Assembly (NCBI GenBank): GCA_050742975.1
Contig: JBOGDQ010000125.1
Location: 1 to 15,382, forward strand
DNA: 15,382 nt
Reading direction: 5' to 3'
DNA from: JBDTGE01 sp050742975
GTDB taxonomy: Bacteria > Actinomycetota > Actinomycetes > Mycobacteriales > Jatrophihabitantaceae
The notes beneath the pieces are model-generated. The model searched no databases. It was given only the letters and a program-made list of their open reading frames with translations, and had not been told where the DNA came from. Positions 14,913 to 15,382 of this stretch are shown here, one piece after another. A program made the position numbers and the translations under genes. Each line of letters begins with the position of its first letter. Position 1 is the stretch's first letter.

Positions 14913-15382
14913 TTGGATTCTCCCAGGGGGATGGCGGGCAGGCTGGCCGATACGGCCGTGCCCGCCCCCGGTTCTGACTCGATCTCCAGCTGCCCGGCCA
15001 GCCGGCTGACCCGCTGGCGCATCGCGATCAGCCCGAAACCGCCCGCGGCCGGCGTCTCGCTGGCCAGATGCCCGTTGCGCCCGGTCACGGCGAACCCGGC
15101 TCCGTCGTCGCGCACGTCCAGGCTGACCACGTCCTCCATGTAGGACAGCGTGACCCCGGCCCGGGAGGCGCCGGCGTGCTTGGCCACGTTGGCCAGCGCC
15201 TCCTGCGCGACCCGCAGCAGCGTCACCTCGACCTCCGGGTGCAGCGCCCGCGCCTCGCCGGTGGTCTCGACATCCCCGGTCACACCGCTGGTGGCCGACC
15301 AGCGCGCCACCTCGTCGGCCAGCGCCTCCGGGAGCCTGCTGTTCTCCAGCGCCTGCGGCCGCAGCGCCTGGACCGAGCGGCG
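14909..15382 (-). CDS. NarL-type sensor histidine kinase, C-terminal part (5' end outside window)
   Basis: The visible 157 residues run from the window's right edge to TGA at 14909-14911. They begin just after the HisKA_3 helix region (RSVQALRPQALENSRLPEAL) and contain the HATPase_c domain: N-box EALANVAKHAG, G1 box RDDGAGF, and G2 box GGFGLIAMRQRV, ending in the GAGTAVSASLP strand. The phosphorylatable histidine and the sensor domain are beyond the edge. It should phosphorylate the receiver of the next gene, with which it overlaps by 4 bp (GTGA), the usual coupling of a NarL/DesK-like two-component pair. The internal GTG at 15310 is not the true start because homology continues upstream to the edge. 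Confidence 0.9.
   Translation of the reverse strand, partial: RRSVQALRPQALENSRLPEALADEVARWSATSGVTGDVETTGEARALHPEVEVTLLRVAQEALANVAKHAGASRAGVTLSYMEDVVSLDVRDDGAGFAVTGRNGHLASETPAAGGFGLIAMRQRVSRLAGQLEIESEPGAGTAVSASLPAIPLGESK

Overview
The window is high-GC, densely packed bacterial DNA and almost certainly comes from an actinomycete (Actinomycetota). The evidence is strong G/C bias at third codon positions, many GTG starts and one TTG start, several starts that look leaderless behind a TAnnnT -10 box, and typical actinobacterial families: a methyltransferase and glycosyltransferase resembling mycobacterial Rv3030 and Rv3032, a CU044_5270-type membrane protein beside a sigma factor, and a GlgX debranching enzyme. 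I cannot name the genus. I see no tRNA, rRNA, CRISPR array, transposase or phage gene.

Left part (1-4733): the 3' end of a probable secreted or surface protein (HNH-like domain plus a C-terminal DUF3761-like motif); a short gap with what may be the 5' remnant of a zinc-ribbon gene; a SAM methyltransferase; a bitopic-looking membrane protein on the minus strand whose 3' end overlaps the methyltransferase by 114 bp; a GT4 glycosyltransferase divergent from it across 34 bp; a MarR regulator on the minus strand; and a divergent multi-pass membrane protein that the MarR protein probably controls through a palindromic operator between them.

Middle (4740-10002, all minus strand): HtrA-like serine protease, a gap holding a perfect 59-bp tandem duplication, a stand-alone ABC ATPase, enoyl-CoA hydratase, a second methyltransferase, a HAD/phosphoglycolate-phosphatase-like hydrolase and a hexapeptide acyltransferase. 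The last four are nearly or actually overlapping and look like one transcription unit.

Right part (10131-12976, plus strand): glycogen debranching enzyme glgX, overlapped by 4 bp by a single-domain RibD-like reductase. On the minus strand from the right edge lie a truncated NarL-type histidine kinase, a 300-residue protein joining a response-regulator receiver to the back two-thirds of an ECF sigma factor, and a CU044_5270-type membrane protein. The three genes overlap in translationally coupled fashion (4 bp and 8 bp).

The most unusual item is the receiver-sigma chimera at 14010-14912. It could be a new phosphorelay-controlled regulator, a deletion fusing two neighbouring regulators, or an assembly join; sequence alone cannot decide. 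A second theme is a repeated start architecture: five genes have a TAnnnT box ending 7 or 8 nt before the start codon with no Shine-Dalgarno sequence, while other genes have clear ribosome binding sites.
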